Origin: Thermoflexia bacterium
GTDB taxonomy: Bacteria; Chloroflexota; Anaerolineae; B4-G1; DUEL01
Assembly (NCBI GenBank): GCA_011192125.1
Contig: DUEL01000058.1
Location: forward strand, 1 to 35,866
Reading direction: 5' to 3'
DNA length: 35,866 bases
Shown here: positions 30,003 to 35,866 of the stretch, piece after piece
Layout of the letters: the number at the start of each line of letters is the position of its first letter
How positions within the stretch are numbered: position 1 is the stretch's first letter
Notes under the pieces: generated by a model
Database searches by the model: none
Told to the model about the DNA's origin: nothing
Seen by the model: the letters and a program-made list of their open reading frames with translations, nothing else
Program-made: the position numbers and the translations under genes

Positions 30003-30035
30003 CACCAACCCCGCCGTAAACAGGCGGGGCTGGTG
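30003..30035 (-). repeat. Strong hairpin resembling an IS200/IS605-type right end
   Basis: CACCA plus CCCCGCC (30003-30015) pairs with GGCGGGG plus TGGTG (30023-30035) across a 7-nt loop, with one internal mismatch. On the minus strand it reads AGCCCCGCC, a loop containing TTTA, then GGCGGGG, a pattern I associate with the right-end hairpins of IS200/IS605-family elements downstream of tnpB. No transposase or TnpB reading frame is present. Confidence 0.5.
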
Positions 30036-30050
30036 AGGAATCGGCCTAGC

Positions 30051-30206
30051 ACCGGCTTCTTCTCCGAAGGTCAGGGCATAGGATTGAGGCCCTCCCCACC
30101 CTGCGGTAGCGAAAGGCCCCTCAAGGGACCGGATCGGTGAAGTGCACTCTCCCCCACCCTGCTGAGGGATCGCCCCGACACCTCGCATGTCAGGAGGGAA
30201 GCCGGT
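30051..30206. other. Multi-branched structured segment, possible remnant of a transposon-encoded RNA
   Basis: ACCGGCTTC (30051-30059) and GAAGCCGGT (30198-30206) are perfectly complementary and close a region containing several smaller inverted repeats: CTTC/GAAG just inside, TTGAGG with CCTCAA, ACCG-GAT-CGGT, and GACA with TGTC near the far end. No gene is open across it. On the minus strand it lies directly 5' of the 30003-30035 hairpin, the place an omega-type guide RNA scaffold would occupy in an IS605-like element. The strand and identity are unproven. Confidence 0.45.
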
Positions 30207-30244
30207 TCAACGGAGTCTTTTCGCATAGCCTGATCGTTACCCCT

Positions 30245-30259
30245 CGAGGAACATCCTCG
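30245..30259. repeat. Small hairpin, possible left-end hairpin of the same element
   Basis: CGAGG-AACAT-CCTCG, 5-bp stem with 5-nt loop, about 40 bp beyond the structured segment. Subterminal hairpins at both ends would fit a non-autonomous IS200/IS605-like unit of about 260 bp. Confidence 0.35.
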
Positions 30260-30313
30260 CTGACATCCTTTCATGGTCGTTGATGACTACACGAAATACA
30301 CCAGACGGGCCGT

Positions 30314-30342
30314 TTGACAATTCCCCCTTCCTCCGCTATAAC
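30314..30342 (+). promoter_or_regulatory. Promoter for the transcarboxylase operon
   Basis: TTGACA (30314-30319), 17 bp, TATAAC (30337-30342). The transcript start near 30349 leaves a leader of about 154 nt before the first gene. Confidence 0.75.
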
Positions 30343-30375
30343 ACAAACGAGCAGGATTTCACGAACAGTTTGCCA

Positions 30376-30465
30376 GCCTCCCGCAGGTTAATGCACGGCC
30401 TGATAGCGCAGGCGACCAGCCAGGACACCCTTTGCGACGTAGGGAACCTGTGGGAGGAGGCTCCC
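30376..30465 (+). promoter_or_regulatory. Structured leader with two competing folds upstream of the carboxyltransferase gene
   Basis: A 13-bp long-range stem joins 30377-30389 to 30445-30457 (one G-U pair), enclosing a smaller hairpin (GCCTG-ATAGCG-CAGGC). The 3' strand of the long stem can instead form a local hairpin GGGAG-GAGG-CTCCC (30452-30465). The two folds exclude each other, as in riboswitches and attenuators. No U run follows, and the ribosome site (GGAGG, about 30493) is 28 nt further on. I could not match it to a known riboswitch class. Confidence 0.5.
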
Positions 30466-30502
30466 TTCAAATTACGAATCACGGACCACTCCCGGAGGTG
30501 CT

Positions 30503-32053
30503 ATGTCCATCGAAGAAAAGATCGAACAACTCCGCAAAATGCGTGAGCAGGCCCGCCTGGGCGGCGGTAAGGAACGCATCGAACGACAACACGCCAAAGG
30601 GAAACTGACCGCCCGCGAGCGGATCGAGAAACTGCTCGACCCCGGCTCCTTCCGCGAACTCGATATGTTCGTCACCCACCGCGCCACCAGCTTCGGCATT
30701 GAAAAGCAAAAGTATCTGGGCGACTCCGTCGTCACCGGCTGGGGCACCATCAACGGACGGCTGGTTTACGTCTTCTCTCAGGATTTCACCGTCTTCGGCG
30801 GCTCCCTCTCCGAGGTCCACGCCGAGAAGGTCTGCAAGATCATGGACCTGGCGATGAAGAACGGTGCACCGGTCATCGGCCTCAACGACTCCGGCGGGGC
30901 CCGCATCCAAGAGGGAGTGGTCTCCCTGGCCGGCTACGCCTACATCTTCCTCCGCAACGTCCTCGCCTCCGGCGTCATCCCCCAGATCTCCGCCATCCTC
31001 GGCCCCTGCGCCGGTGGTGCCGTCTACTCCCCCGCGATGACCGACTTCATCCTGATGACCAAGGAGACCAGCCACATGTTCATCACCGGTCCCGAGGTCA
31101 TCAAGGCCGTCACCCGGGAGGAGGTCACCTTCGAGGAACTGGGCGGCGCGATGACCCACGCCTCCAAGAGCGGCGTCGCCCACTTCGCCGCCGAGAACGA
31201 GGAGCACTGCCTGGCCCTCATCCGCCAACTCCTCTCCTACATCCCCCAGAACAACCTGGAGGACCCGCCCTTCGTCCCCACCGCCGACCCCGAGGACCGG
31301 ATGGATGAGGAACTGAAGACGATCATCCCCGACAGCCCCACCCAGCCCTACGACATGAAAGAAGTGATCCGCCACGTAGTGGACGAGGGGACCTTCCTGG
31401 AGGTCCACGAGCACTGGGCGCAGAACATCGTCGTGGGGTTCGCCCGTCTGGGCGGCTACTCCGTCGGCATCGTCGCCAACCAGCCGATGGTGCTGGCTGG
31501 AGTGCTGGACATCGACGCCTCCCGCAAGGCCGCCCGCTTCGTCCGCTTCTGCGACGCCTTCAACATTCCCCTCATCACCTTCGTCGACGTGCCGGGGTTC
31601 CTGCCGGGGGTGGACCAGGAGCACAACGGAATCATCCTCAACGGGGCCAAACTACTCTGGGCCTTCTGCGAGGCCACGGTCCCCAAGATCACCGTCATCA
31701 CCCGCAAGGCCTACGGCGGGGCCTACGACGTGATGAGCTCCAAGCACATCCGAGGGGACATCTCCTACGCCTGGCCCACCGCCGAGATCGCCGTCATGGG
31801 GCCGGAGGGGGCGGTCAACATCGTCTTCCGGAAGCAGATCGCCGCAGCGGAGGACCCTGAAGCAGAGCGAGCCCGGCTGGTGCAGGAGTACCGGGAGCAG
31901 TTCGCCAACCCCTACGTCGCCGCCGCCCGCGGCTACATCGACGACGTCATCGAGCCCCAGGAGACCCGCCCCCGGCTGATCGAGGCCCTGAAGATGCTCC
32001 AGAACAAGCGGGATGCGAACCCGCCGAAAAAGCACGGGAACATCCCGCTGTGA
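30503..32053 (+). CDS. Acyl-CoA carboxyltransferase subunit (transcarboxylase 12S / PccB / MmdA type)
   Basis: 516 aa, full length for this family. It transfers the carboxyl group between a biotin carrier and an acyl-CoA such as propionyl-CoA/methylmalonyl-CoA. Both crotonase-fold halves are present: [19 protein letters not shown] and [15 protein letters not shown] in the N half (oxyanion hole), and [17 protein letters not shown] and [14 protein letters not shown] in the C half. The C-terminus KKHGNIPL is typical of propionyl-CoA-type subunits. The position of the Asp/Ile specificity residue was not resolved by eye. It is the first gene behind the promoter at 30314, with CGGAGG upstream. Its stop codon starts a long inverted repeat. 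Confidence 0.95.
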   Translation: MSIEEKIEQLRKMREQARLGGGKERIERQHAKGKLTARERIEKLLDPGSFRELDMFVTHRATSFGIEKQKYLGDSVVTGWGTINGRLVYVFSQDFTVFGGSLSEVHAEKVCKIMDLAMKNGAPVIGLNDSGGARIQEGVVSLAGYAYIFLRNVLASGVIPQISAILGPCAGGAVYSPAMTDFILMTKETSHMFITGPEVIKAVTREEVTFEELGGAMTHASKSGVAHFAAENEEHCLALIRQLLSYIPQNNLEDPPFVPTADPEDRMDEELKTIIPDSPTQPYDMKEVIRHVVDEGTFLEVHEHWAQNIVVGFARLGGYSVGIVANQPMVLAGVLDIDASRKAARFVRFCDAFNIPLITFVDVPGFLPGVDQEHNGIILNGAKLLWAFCEATVPKITVITRKAYGGAYDVMSSKHIRGDISYAWPTAEIAVMGPEGAVNIVFRKQIAAAEDPEAERARLVQEYREQFANPYVAAARGYIDDVIEPQETRPRLIEALKMLQNKRDANPPKKHGNIPL

Positions 32054-32145
32054 CGTGTGGCGCTTGACGTTTGATTGCTCAGGCGTCATACGTCAAACGT
32101 CATACGTCAAACGTCATACGTCACGCGTCACACGTCAAACGTCAT
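32051..32145. repeat. Nine-unit heptamer tandem repeat inside a 24-bp inverted repeat
   Basis: From 32083 to 32145 there are nine consecutive 7-bp units of the form RCGTCAN (mostly ACGTCAA and ACGTCAT). The segment 32051-32074 is complementary to 32114-32137 with 21 of 24 matches, so the whole spacer can fold into a long hairpin. The left arm begins with the stop codon of the carboxyltransferase gene. It could act as an intercistronic mRNA stabiliser, a partial terminator or a protein array site. Confidence 0.9.
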
Positions 32146-32160
32146 TTATAGGAGGATGCC

Positions 32161-32478
32161 GTGGAAGGGAAACGAAACATCCGCGAGGCGGCATCGCGGC
32201 TCACCCAGCCCTTCAAGCACCTCATCATCGGTCAGGTCGACGACTACTGTGCCTACCTGACCCGCATTGAGGGCACCTACATCTTCCACCACCACCCCCG
32301 CGACGAGATGTACCTGGTGTTGGAAGGAGAGATCGCAGTGGACTTCGACGACGGGACCAGCGTGACCCTCGGCGAAGGAGAGAGCCTGGTGGTGGAGGCG
32401 GGAGTGAAACACCGATCCCGGTCGGAGAAAGGGGCGGTGGTGTTGATGTTCAAGGCGAAGGACCTGTTCGCAGAGTAG
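32161..32478 (+). CDS. Small single-domain cupin
   Basis: 105 aa with a GTG start preceded by AGGAGG. The first cupin motif is HHHPRDEMYLVLEGEIAVD, supplying two His and one Glu as metal ligands, and the second motif gives the last His in VEAGVKHRSRS, so a 3-His-1-Glu metal site is intact. Cupins of this size range from isomerases to decarboxylase-like and sensory proteins, so no reaction is assigned. It is inserted between two transcarboxylase subunit genes, which suggests a tie to that complex or its CoA/2-oxo-acid substrates. Confidence 0.85.
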   Translation: MEGKRNIREAASRLTQPFKHLIIGQVDDYCAYLTRIEGTYIFHHHPRDEMYLVLEGEIAVDFDDGTSVTLGEGESLVVEAGVKHRSRSEKGAVVLMFKAKDLFAE

Positions 32479-32527
32479 AGCACTCCTCAGCACCAAACAC
32501 GCAATTCGCCAATTGTGGAGGCACCTT

Positions 32528-34060
32528 ATGAGCAATCCACCCAATCCGCCCAATCCGCTGAAAATCTGCGACCTCATGCTCCGCGACGGCCACCAATCCC
32601 TCCTGGCCACCCGGATGCGCACCGACGACATGCTCCCCATCGCCGAGAAGATCGACCAGGTGGGATACTGGGCCGTGGAGATGTGGGGGGGAGCGACCTT
32701 CGATTCGGCGATGCGGTTCCTGGACGAGAACCCCTGGGACCGGATCCGCCGCCTCAAGGAGCGGATGCCCAACACGCCCTTTATGATGCTCCTGCGCGGC
32801 CAGAACGTCGTCGGCTACCACCACTACCCCGACGACGTGGTGGAGCGGTTCATCGTTCACGCCCACGCTAACGGTATCGACGTCTTTCGCATCTTCGACG
32901 CCCTCAACGACGTGCGCAACATGCGCTGGGCGATGGAGGTCGTCAAGCGGGAGGGGGCCCACGTCCAGGCCGCCATCTCCTACACCATCGGCCCACCCTA
33001 CAGCATCGACTACTTCGTCGAACTGGCGCTGAAACTGGCCGAGATGGGCGCCGATTCCATCTGCATCAAGGACATGGCCGGCCTCATCACCCCCTACGCC
33101 GCCTACGAACTGGTCCGCCGCCTCAAGGCGGAACTGGACATCCCCATCCACCTCCACTCCCACGCCACCAGCGGGATGGCGACCACGGCGATGCTGAAGG
33201 CGGTAGAGGCCGGGGTGGACATCGTGGACACGGCCATCTCCTCCCTCTCCCTGACCACCTCCCACCCCCCCACCGAGTCCATCGTGGCGATGCTGAAGGA
33301 GACGGAGCGGGACACCGGCCTCGATCTCGACCTGCTGGCCGAGATCGCCGCCCACTTCGCCAAGGTCCGGCGCAAGTACGCCCGCTTCGAGAGCGGGATG
33401 TTCGGAGTAGACGTCCGCGTCCTCCAGTACCAGATCCCCGGCGGGATGCTCTCCAACCTGGTCTCCCAACTCCGTGCCCAGAACGCTGAAGACAAATACG
33501 AGGAGGTGTTGGCGGAGGTGCCCCGCGTGCGGGCCGAACTGGGCTACCCCCCGCTGGTCACCCCCTCCAGCCAGATCGTCGGCACCCAGGCTACCCTCAA
33601 CGTGCTCCTCGGCGAGCGGTACAAGGTGATCCCCAAGGAGGTCAAGGACTACATCCGGGGCCTCTACGGCCGCCCGCCCGCCCCCATCGACCCGGAGGTG
33701 AAGCGGAAGGCGATCGGCGACGAGGAGCCCATCGACTGCCGCCCGGCGGACCTGCTGGAGCCGGGGATGCCGAAGGCATGGGAGGAGATCGGCCACCTGG
33801 CCCGCAACGAGGAGGACGTCATCTCCTACGCCCTCTTCCCTCAGGTGGCCCGCCCCTTCCTGGAGCGGCGCGCCCGCGGAAGCGACGGCAAGGAGCCCGT
33901 CGTGGCCGCCATCGCGGGGGTGCTCCTGAAGCGGTTGAAGGAGCAGACGGCCACCGCTGCTGCCCCCACCGGCCCTGCCGTCTCCCCCTGGAAGACCTCC
34001 TGGCGACCCGGCTCCGGTCGCTGGTGGGGGATCATCGACGGGGCTGGCGGCCTGCGCTGA
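32528..34060 (+). CDS. Pyruvate/oxaloacetate carboxyltransferase subunit (transcarboxylase 5S / PycB / OadA type)
   Basis: 510 aa. It moves the carboxyl group between biotin and pyruvate/oxaloacetate. A TIM barrel carries the metal site DLMLRDGHQSLLATRMRT (about 12-30), the carboxylated Lys in CIKDMAGLITP (about 179) and the metal His pair in HLHSHATSGMA (about 207). The FGVDVRVLQYQIPGGMLSNL segment is the family's conserved linker, followed by the helical C-terminal domain. The C-terminus has no biotin domain; the carrier is the next gene. I use the ATG at 32528 with GGAGG six bases upstream, not the TTG at 32513. Confidence 0.94.
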   Translation: MSNPPNPPNPLKICDLMLRDGHQSLLATRMRTDDMLPIAEKIDQVGYWAVEMWGGATFDSAMRFLDENPWDRIRRLKERMPNTPFMMLLRGQNVVGYHHYPDDVVERFIVHAHANGIDVFRIFDALNDVRNMRWAMEVVKREGAHVQAAISYTIGPPYSIDYFVELALKLAEMGADSICIKDMAGLITPYAAYELVRRLKAELDIPIHLHSHATSGMATTAMLKAVEAGVDIVDTAISSLSLTTSHPPTESIVAMLKETERDTGLDLDLLAEIAAHFAKVRRKYARFESGMFGVDVRVLQYQIPGGMLSNLVSQLRAQNAEDKYEEVLAEVPRVRAELGYPPLVTPSSQIVGTQATLNVLLGERYKVIPKEVKDYIRGLYGRPPAPIDPEVKRKAIGDEEPIDCRPADLLEPGMPKAWEEIGHLARNEEDVISYALFPQVARPFLERRARGSDGKEPVVAAIAGVLLKRLKEQTATAAAPTGPAVSPWKTSWRPGSGRWWGIIDGAGGLR

Positions 34061-34103
34061 CTTGCCGACTCACTGATTCGCCGATCCGCTCGAGGAGGGA
34101 CCT

Positions 34104-34595
34104 ATGAAACAAGAATTCACCATCACCCTCAACGGCATCGAATACCCCGTCGTCGTCGAAGGGGACACCATCACCGTCAACGGCCGGCCCTTCACCGTGG
34201 AGGTCACCGACGATGGGACGGTGTACGTGGACGGGATCGCCTACGAGGTCGCCGTGGAGGAGAAGCAGGCCACCGTCGAGGGCGCGACCTACGACTACGA
34301 GGTCCACGGCCTGACGGTGACGGCCACCGCCGCGCCGACGCCCGCCCCTCCCGCCGCCGCACCGCCCTCCGTCGAGGCCGGCGCAGGCGCGGTCCTGGCG
34401 ATCATGCCCGGCAAGATCGTCCGCGTGATGGTCGAGCCGGGCCAGAAGGTCGAGGAGGGCGACCCCGTCTGTGTCCTCGAGGCGATGAAGATGGAGAACG
34501 AACTCCACGCCCGCAAGAGCGGCACGGTAAAGGCCGTCCACGTCAAGCCCGGCGACGACGTGGAGAAGGATCAGGTGCTGGTAGAGATCGAATGA
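34104..34595 (+). CDS. Biotin carboxyl carrier subunit with a repeated N-terminal domain
   Basis: 163 aa. The C-terminal biotinyl domain (about 90-163) has the biotinylated Lys in EAMKMENEL (about 130), joined by a Pro/Ala-rich hinge (TPAPPAAAPP). The N-terminal 70 residues contain about four copies of a 15-16-residue unit (NGIEYPVVVEG, NGRPFTVEVTD, DGIAYEVAVEE, EGATYDYEVHG). The 1.3S subunit of propionibacterial transcarboxylase has one similar strand pair at its N-terminus that docks the other subunits, so this looks like an expanded docking region. Its stop overlaps the next start (ATGA, 34592-34595). Confidence 0.95.
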   Translation: MKQEFTITLNGIEYPVVVEGDTITVNGRPFTVEVTDDGTVYVDGIAYEVAVEEKQATVEGATYDYEVHGLTVTATAAPTPAPPAAAPPSVEAGAGAVLAIMPGKIVRVMVEPGQKVEEGDPVCVLEAMKMENELHARKSGTVKAVHVKPGDDVEKDQVLVEIE

Positions 34596-35776
34596 GCCCA
34601 CGCCAAGCCCCCACTTACGAGATCGTCGGCCAATTGGAACGGTTCGACGAACGGGATACGGTGTTTGCCCGCGAGCGGTTGGTCTCGGGGAGCCCCGAGG
34701 AGCGGGCCTACCACACGATGCACCCCGAACTGGTGGAGATCGATCGCCGACTGGCCCGTTTCATCGAGGCGGTCGACCAGCCTGAGGCAGCCGCCAACCC
34801 CGCAGATGCTGCCCTTTATCGGGCCACCTTTGGCCCCATCGCCGGGCTGGCCCTGCCGGATGTGGTGGACGGCGAGGTCGCGCCGGAGCGGGTGGAGGCC
34901 GACCCCGCGCAGATGGCCGCCCGCATCAAAACGCTGGCCCGCCGCCTGGGGGCAGACGACGTGCGCATCGGCCCTCTTAACTCCGCCTGGGTTTACTCTC
35001 ACCGCGGCACCCCGCCCTTCTTTGAGGAGTACCGCCCCAACCCGCCCCACTTCTCCGGCGTCCCTCCGGGCTATACGGGCCTGAAGTGGGGCGACCCCAT
35101 TGAGGTCCCCCACAAATACGCCATCGTGATGGCCTTCGGACAGGATCGGGACCTGCTGCGCACCGGCGGGACCCCCCATTCCGACTTCGAGATCGGCCGA
35201 GTCTACGGTCTGAGCGCGCTGGTCGCCGTTCAGGTCGCCGCCTACATCCGCGCCCTCGGCTGGCCCGCCCGCGCCCACCACCTGCGCAACTACGGCGTCC
35301 TCCTGGTCCCGGTGGCAGTGGACGCGGGGCTGGGCGAACTGGGCCGCTGCGGCTACCTACTCCACCCTCGCCTGGGGGCCAACCTCCGCCTCGCCTGCGT
35401 CACCACCGACCTTCCCCTGGCGTTGGACCCGCCGATGGACCTGGGCGTGCAGGATTTCTGCGAGAAGTGCCTGAAATGTGCCACCAACTGCCCTTCGGGT
35501 GCGATCCCCAAAGGGGACAAGGTCGTCGTGCGCGGGGTGCGGAAATGGCAGATCGATCCGGTGAAGTGCCTCCTGTATTGGGGACACCTGGGGTCGGCTT
35601 GCACCATCTGCCAGGTCGTCTGCCCTTGGTCGAAGCCTTCCACCCTTCCCCATCGACTGGTCGCCCAGGTTGCCATCCACGTCCCCCCGCTGCGCCGCTT
35701 CCTCGTCTGGGCCGACGATCGGGTGTACGGCACCCGCTTCCGCCCCCTCCCCCCGCCCCCCTGGCCCCACATCTGA
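34592..35776 (+). CDS. Reductive-dehalogenase-like iron-sulfur (cobalamin) protein without export signal
   Basis: 394 aa. The C-terminal region has two Fe-S cluster sets: CEKCLKCATNCP (about 289-301) and a second with CTICQVVCPW (about 335-346) plus an upstream Cys (KCLLY). The middle has the RdhA-type block HLRNYGVLLVPVAVDAGLGELGRCGYLLHPRLG, and the ADDVRIGPLNSAWVYSHRG and PHKYAIVMAFGQD segments fit the nitroreductase-like corrinoid-binding fold. No twin-arginine motif or anchor gene is present, so it is cytosolic and probably not a respiratory dehalogenase. It is translationally coupled to the biotin carrier, so its substrate may be metabolically linked to the carboxyl-transfer reaction. 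Relation to epoxyqueuosine reductase is more distant. Confidence 0.88.
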   Translation: MSPRQAPTYEIVGQLERFDERDTVFARERLVSGSPEERAYHTMHPELVEIDRRLARFIEAVDQPEAAANPADAALYRATFGPIAGLALPDVVDGEVAPERVEADPAQMAARIKTLARRLGADDVRIGPLNSAWVYSHRGTPPFFEEYRPNPPHFSGVPPGYTGLKWGDPIEVPHKYAIVMAFGQDRDLLRTGGTPHSDFEIGRVYGLSALVAVQVAAYIRALGWPARAHHLRNYGVLLVPVAVDAGLGELGRCGYLLHPRLGANLRLACVTTDLPLALDPPMDLGVQDFCEKCLKCATNCPSGAIPKGDKVVVRGVRKWQIDPVKCLLYWGHLGSACTICQVVCPWSKPSTLPHRLVAQVAIHVPPLRRFLVWADDRVYGTRFRPLPPPPWPHI

Positions 35777-35790
35777 CCGGAGGCCCCCCG

Positions 35791-35866
35791 ATGCGTCCTG
35801 CTCCTCGCTCCCTGCGACCTGCTCCCCTCCCTCTGCTCTATCCGACCTGCTTCCTGCTCCTCGCCA
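35791..35866 (+). CDS. Possible start of a further gene, truncated by the window edge
   Basis: An ATG at 35791 follows GGAGG by 7 bases, 14 bp after the RdhA-like stop. The 25 visible codons give a basic, Pro-rich start and then a hydrophobic run (LLYPTCFLLLA), possibly a signal peptide. The DNA is also repetitive: CCTGCTCCTCGC occurs twice (about 35796 and 35853) with related CCTGCT units between, so it may be spacer repeat instead. Confidence 0.35.
   Translation, partial: MRPAPRSLRPAPLPLLYPTCFLLLA

Noticed and set aside
29985..30206. IscB-associated (HEARO) RNA
   Set aside because: A short string GGACGCACCC resembled one I remember from such RNAs, but the order of elements differs and no IscB gene follows. 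The match is too short to support a call.
30376..30465. TPP riboswitch in the transcarboxylase leader
   Set aside because: A CGTAGGGA-like string resembles part of the TPP aptamer, but the CTGAGA box and the required order of the other conserved segments are missing.
30280..30546. Small open frame in the leader before the carboxyltransferase gene
   Set aside because: It crosses the promoter and structured leader, has no ribosome site or recognisable domain, and overlaps the next gene in another frame.
32083..32145. CRISPR array
   Set aside because: The units are contiguous 7-mers without unique spacers, and no cas genes are near.
30503..34595. Na+-pumping oxaloacetate or methylmalonyl-CoA decarboxylase
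   Set aside because: The membrane beta and gamma subunits are not in the cluster, and two different carboxyltransferase subunits are present, which fits a transcarboxylase better.
34592..35776. Epoxyqueuosine reductase (QueG)
   Set aside because: The Fe-S pattern is shared, but the N-terminal half and the NYGVLLVPVAVDAGLGELGR-type region match the reductive dehalogenase branch better, and no HEAT-like C-terminal domain is present.

Overview
The window is high-GC bacterial chromosomal DNA, densely packed with genes. Gene content suggests Chloroflexota, probably an Anaerolineae-like lineage: a CpaE-like ATPase with a receiver domain, an ino1 plus CDP-alcohol transferase pair, tandem S41 proteases, a signal-less reductive-dehalogenase-like protein, and an rpoC that does not lie beside rpoB. 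This placement is inference from gene content. No rRNA, tRNA, CRISPR array or prophage was seen.

Layout. (1) 23-6947, minus strand: a receiver/roadblock protein translationally coupled to DNA polymerase I, then from a separate promoter lepB, deoC, an unknown 174-aa protein and a CpaE-like receiver-ATPase. (2) 7204-8055, plus: a DegV protein. (3) 8074-10253, plus: an inositol-lipid operon (ArsR-type regulator, ino1, CDP-alcohol phosphotransferase) behind a near-consensus promoter with an operator-like palindrome. (4) 10254-17009, minus: an overlapping set running mtnA, membrane protein, sugar nucleotidyltransferase, the two saccharopine-pathway enzymes, and a TPR lipoprotein. (5) 17122-21473, minus: rpoC alone with its own promoter, structured leader and terminator; it diverges from a ROK kinase gene that appears leaderless, and the two -35 boxes sit on the same bases. 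An alkaline-phosphatase-superfamily gene follows the kinase. (6) 24395-28165, minus: two S41 proteases, smpB and an unknown gene. (7) 28259-29972, plus: a tyrosine recombinase with a dif-like site in its promoter, then a receiver domain whose phospho-acceptor Asp is Glu. (8) 29973-30502: about 530 bp without a gene, rich in inverted repeats; one part looks like a decayed IS200/IS605-type element, another like a structured mRNA leader. (9) 30503-35776, plus: the three subunit types of a biotin-dependent transcarboxylase (carboxyltransferase, cupin, pyruvate-type carboxyltransferase, biotin carrier) coupled to the reductive-dehalogenase-like gene, then the start of one more possible gene cut by the window edge.

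The most interesting points are the soluble transcarboxylase cluster fused in translation to an RdhA-like protein, the dif-like Xer site next to its recombinase, the shared -35 divergent promoter of rpoC and a leaderless kinase, the ArsR-controlled inositol operon, and intergenic spacers that each carry their own short-period repeat (clearest: nine consecutive heptamers inside a long hairpin at 32051-32145). Many strong promoters (TTGACN, 16-17 bp spacer, TAnnnT) can be read directly from the sequence.
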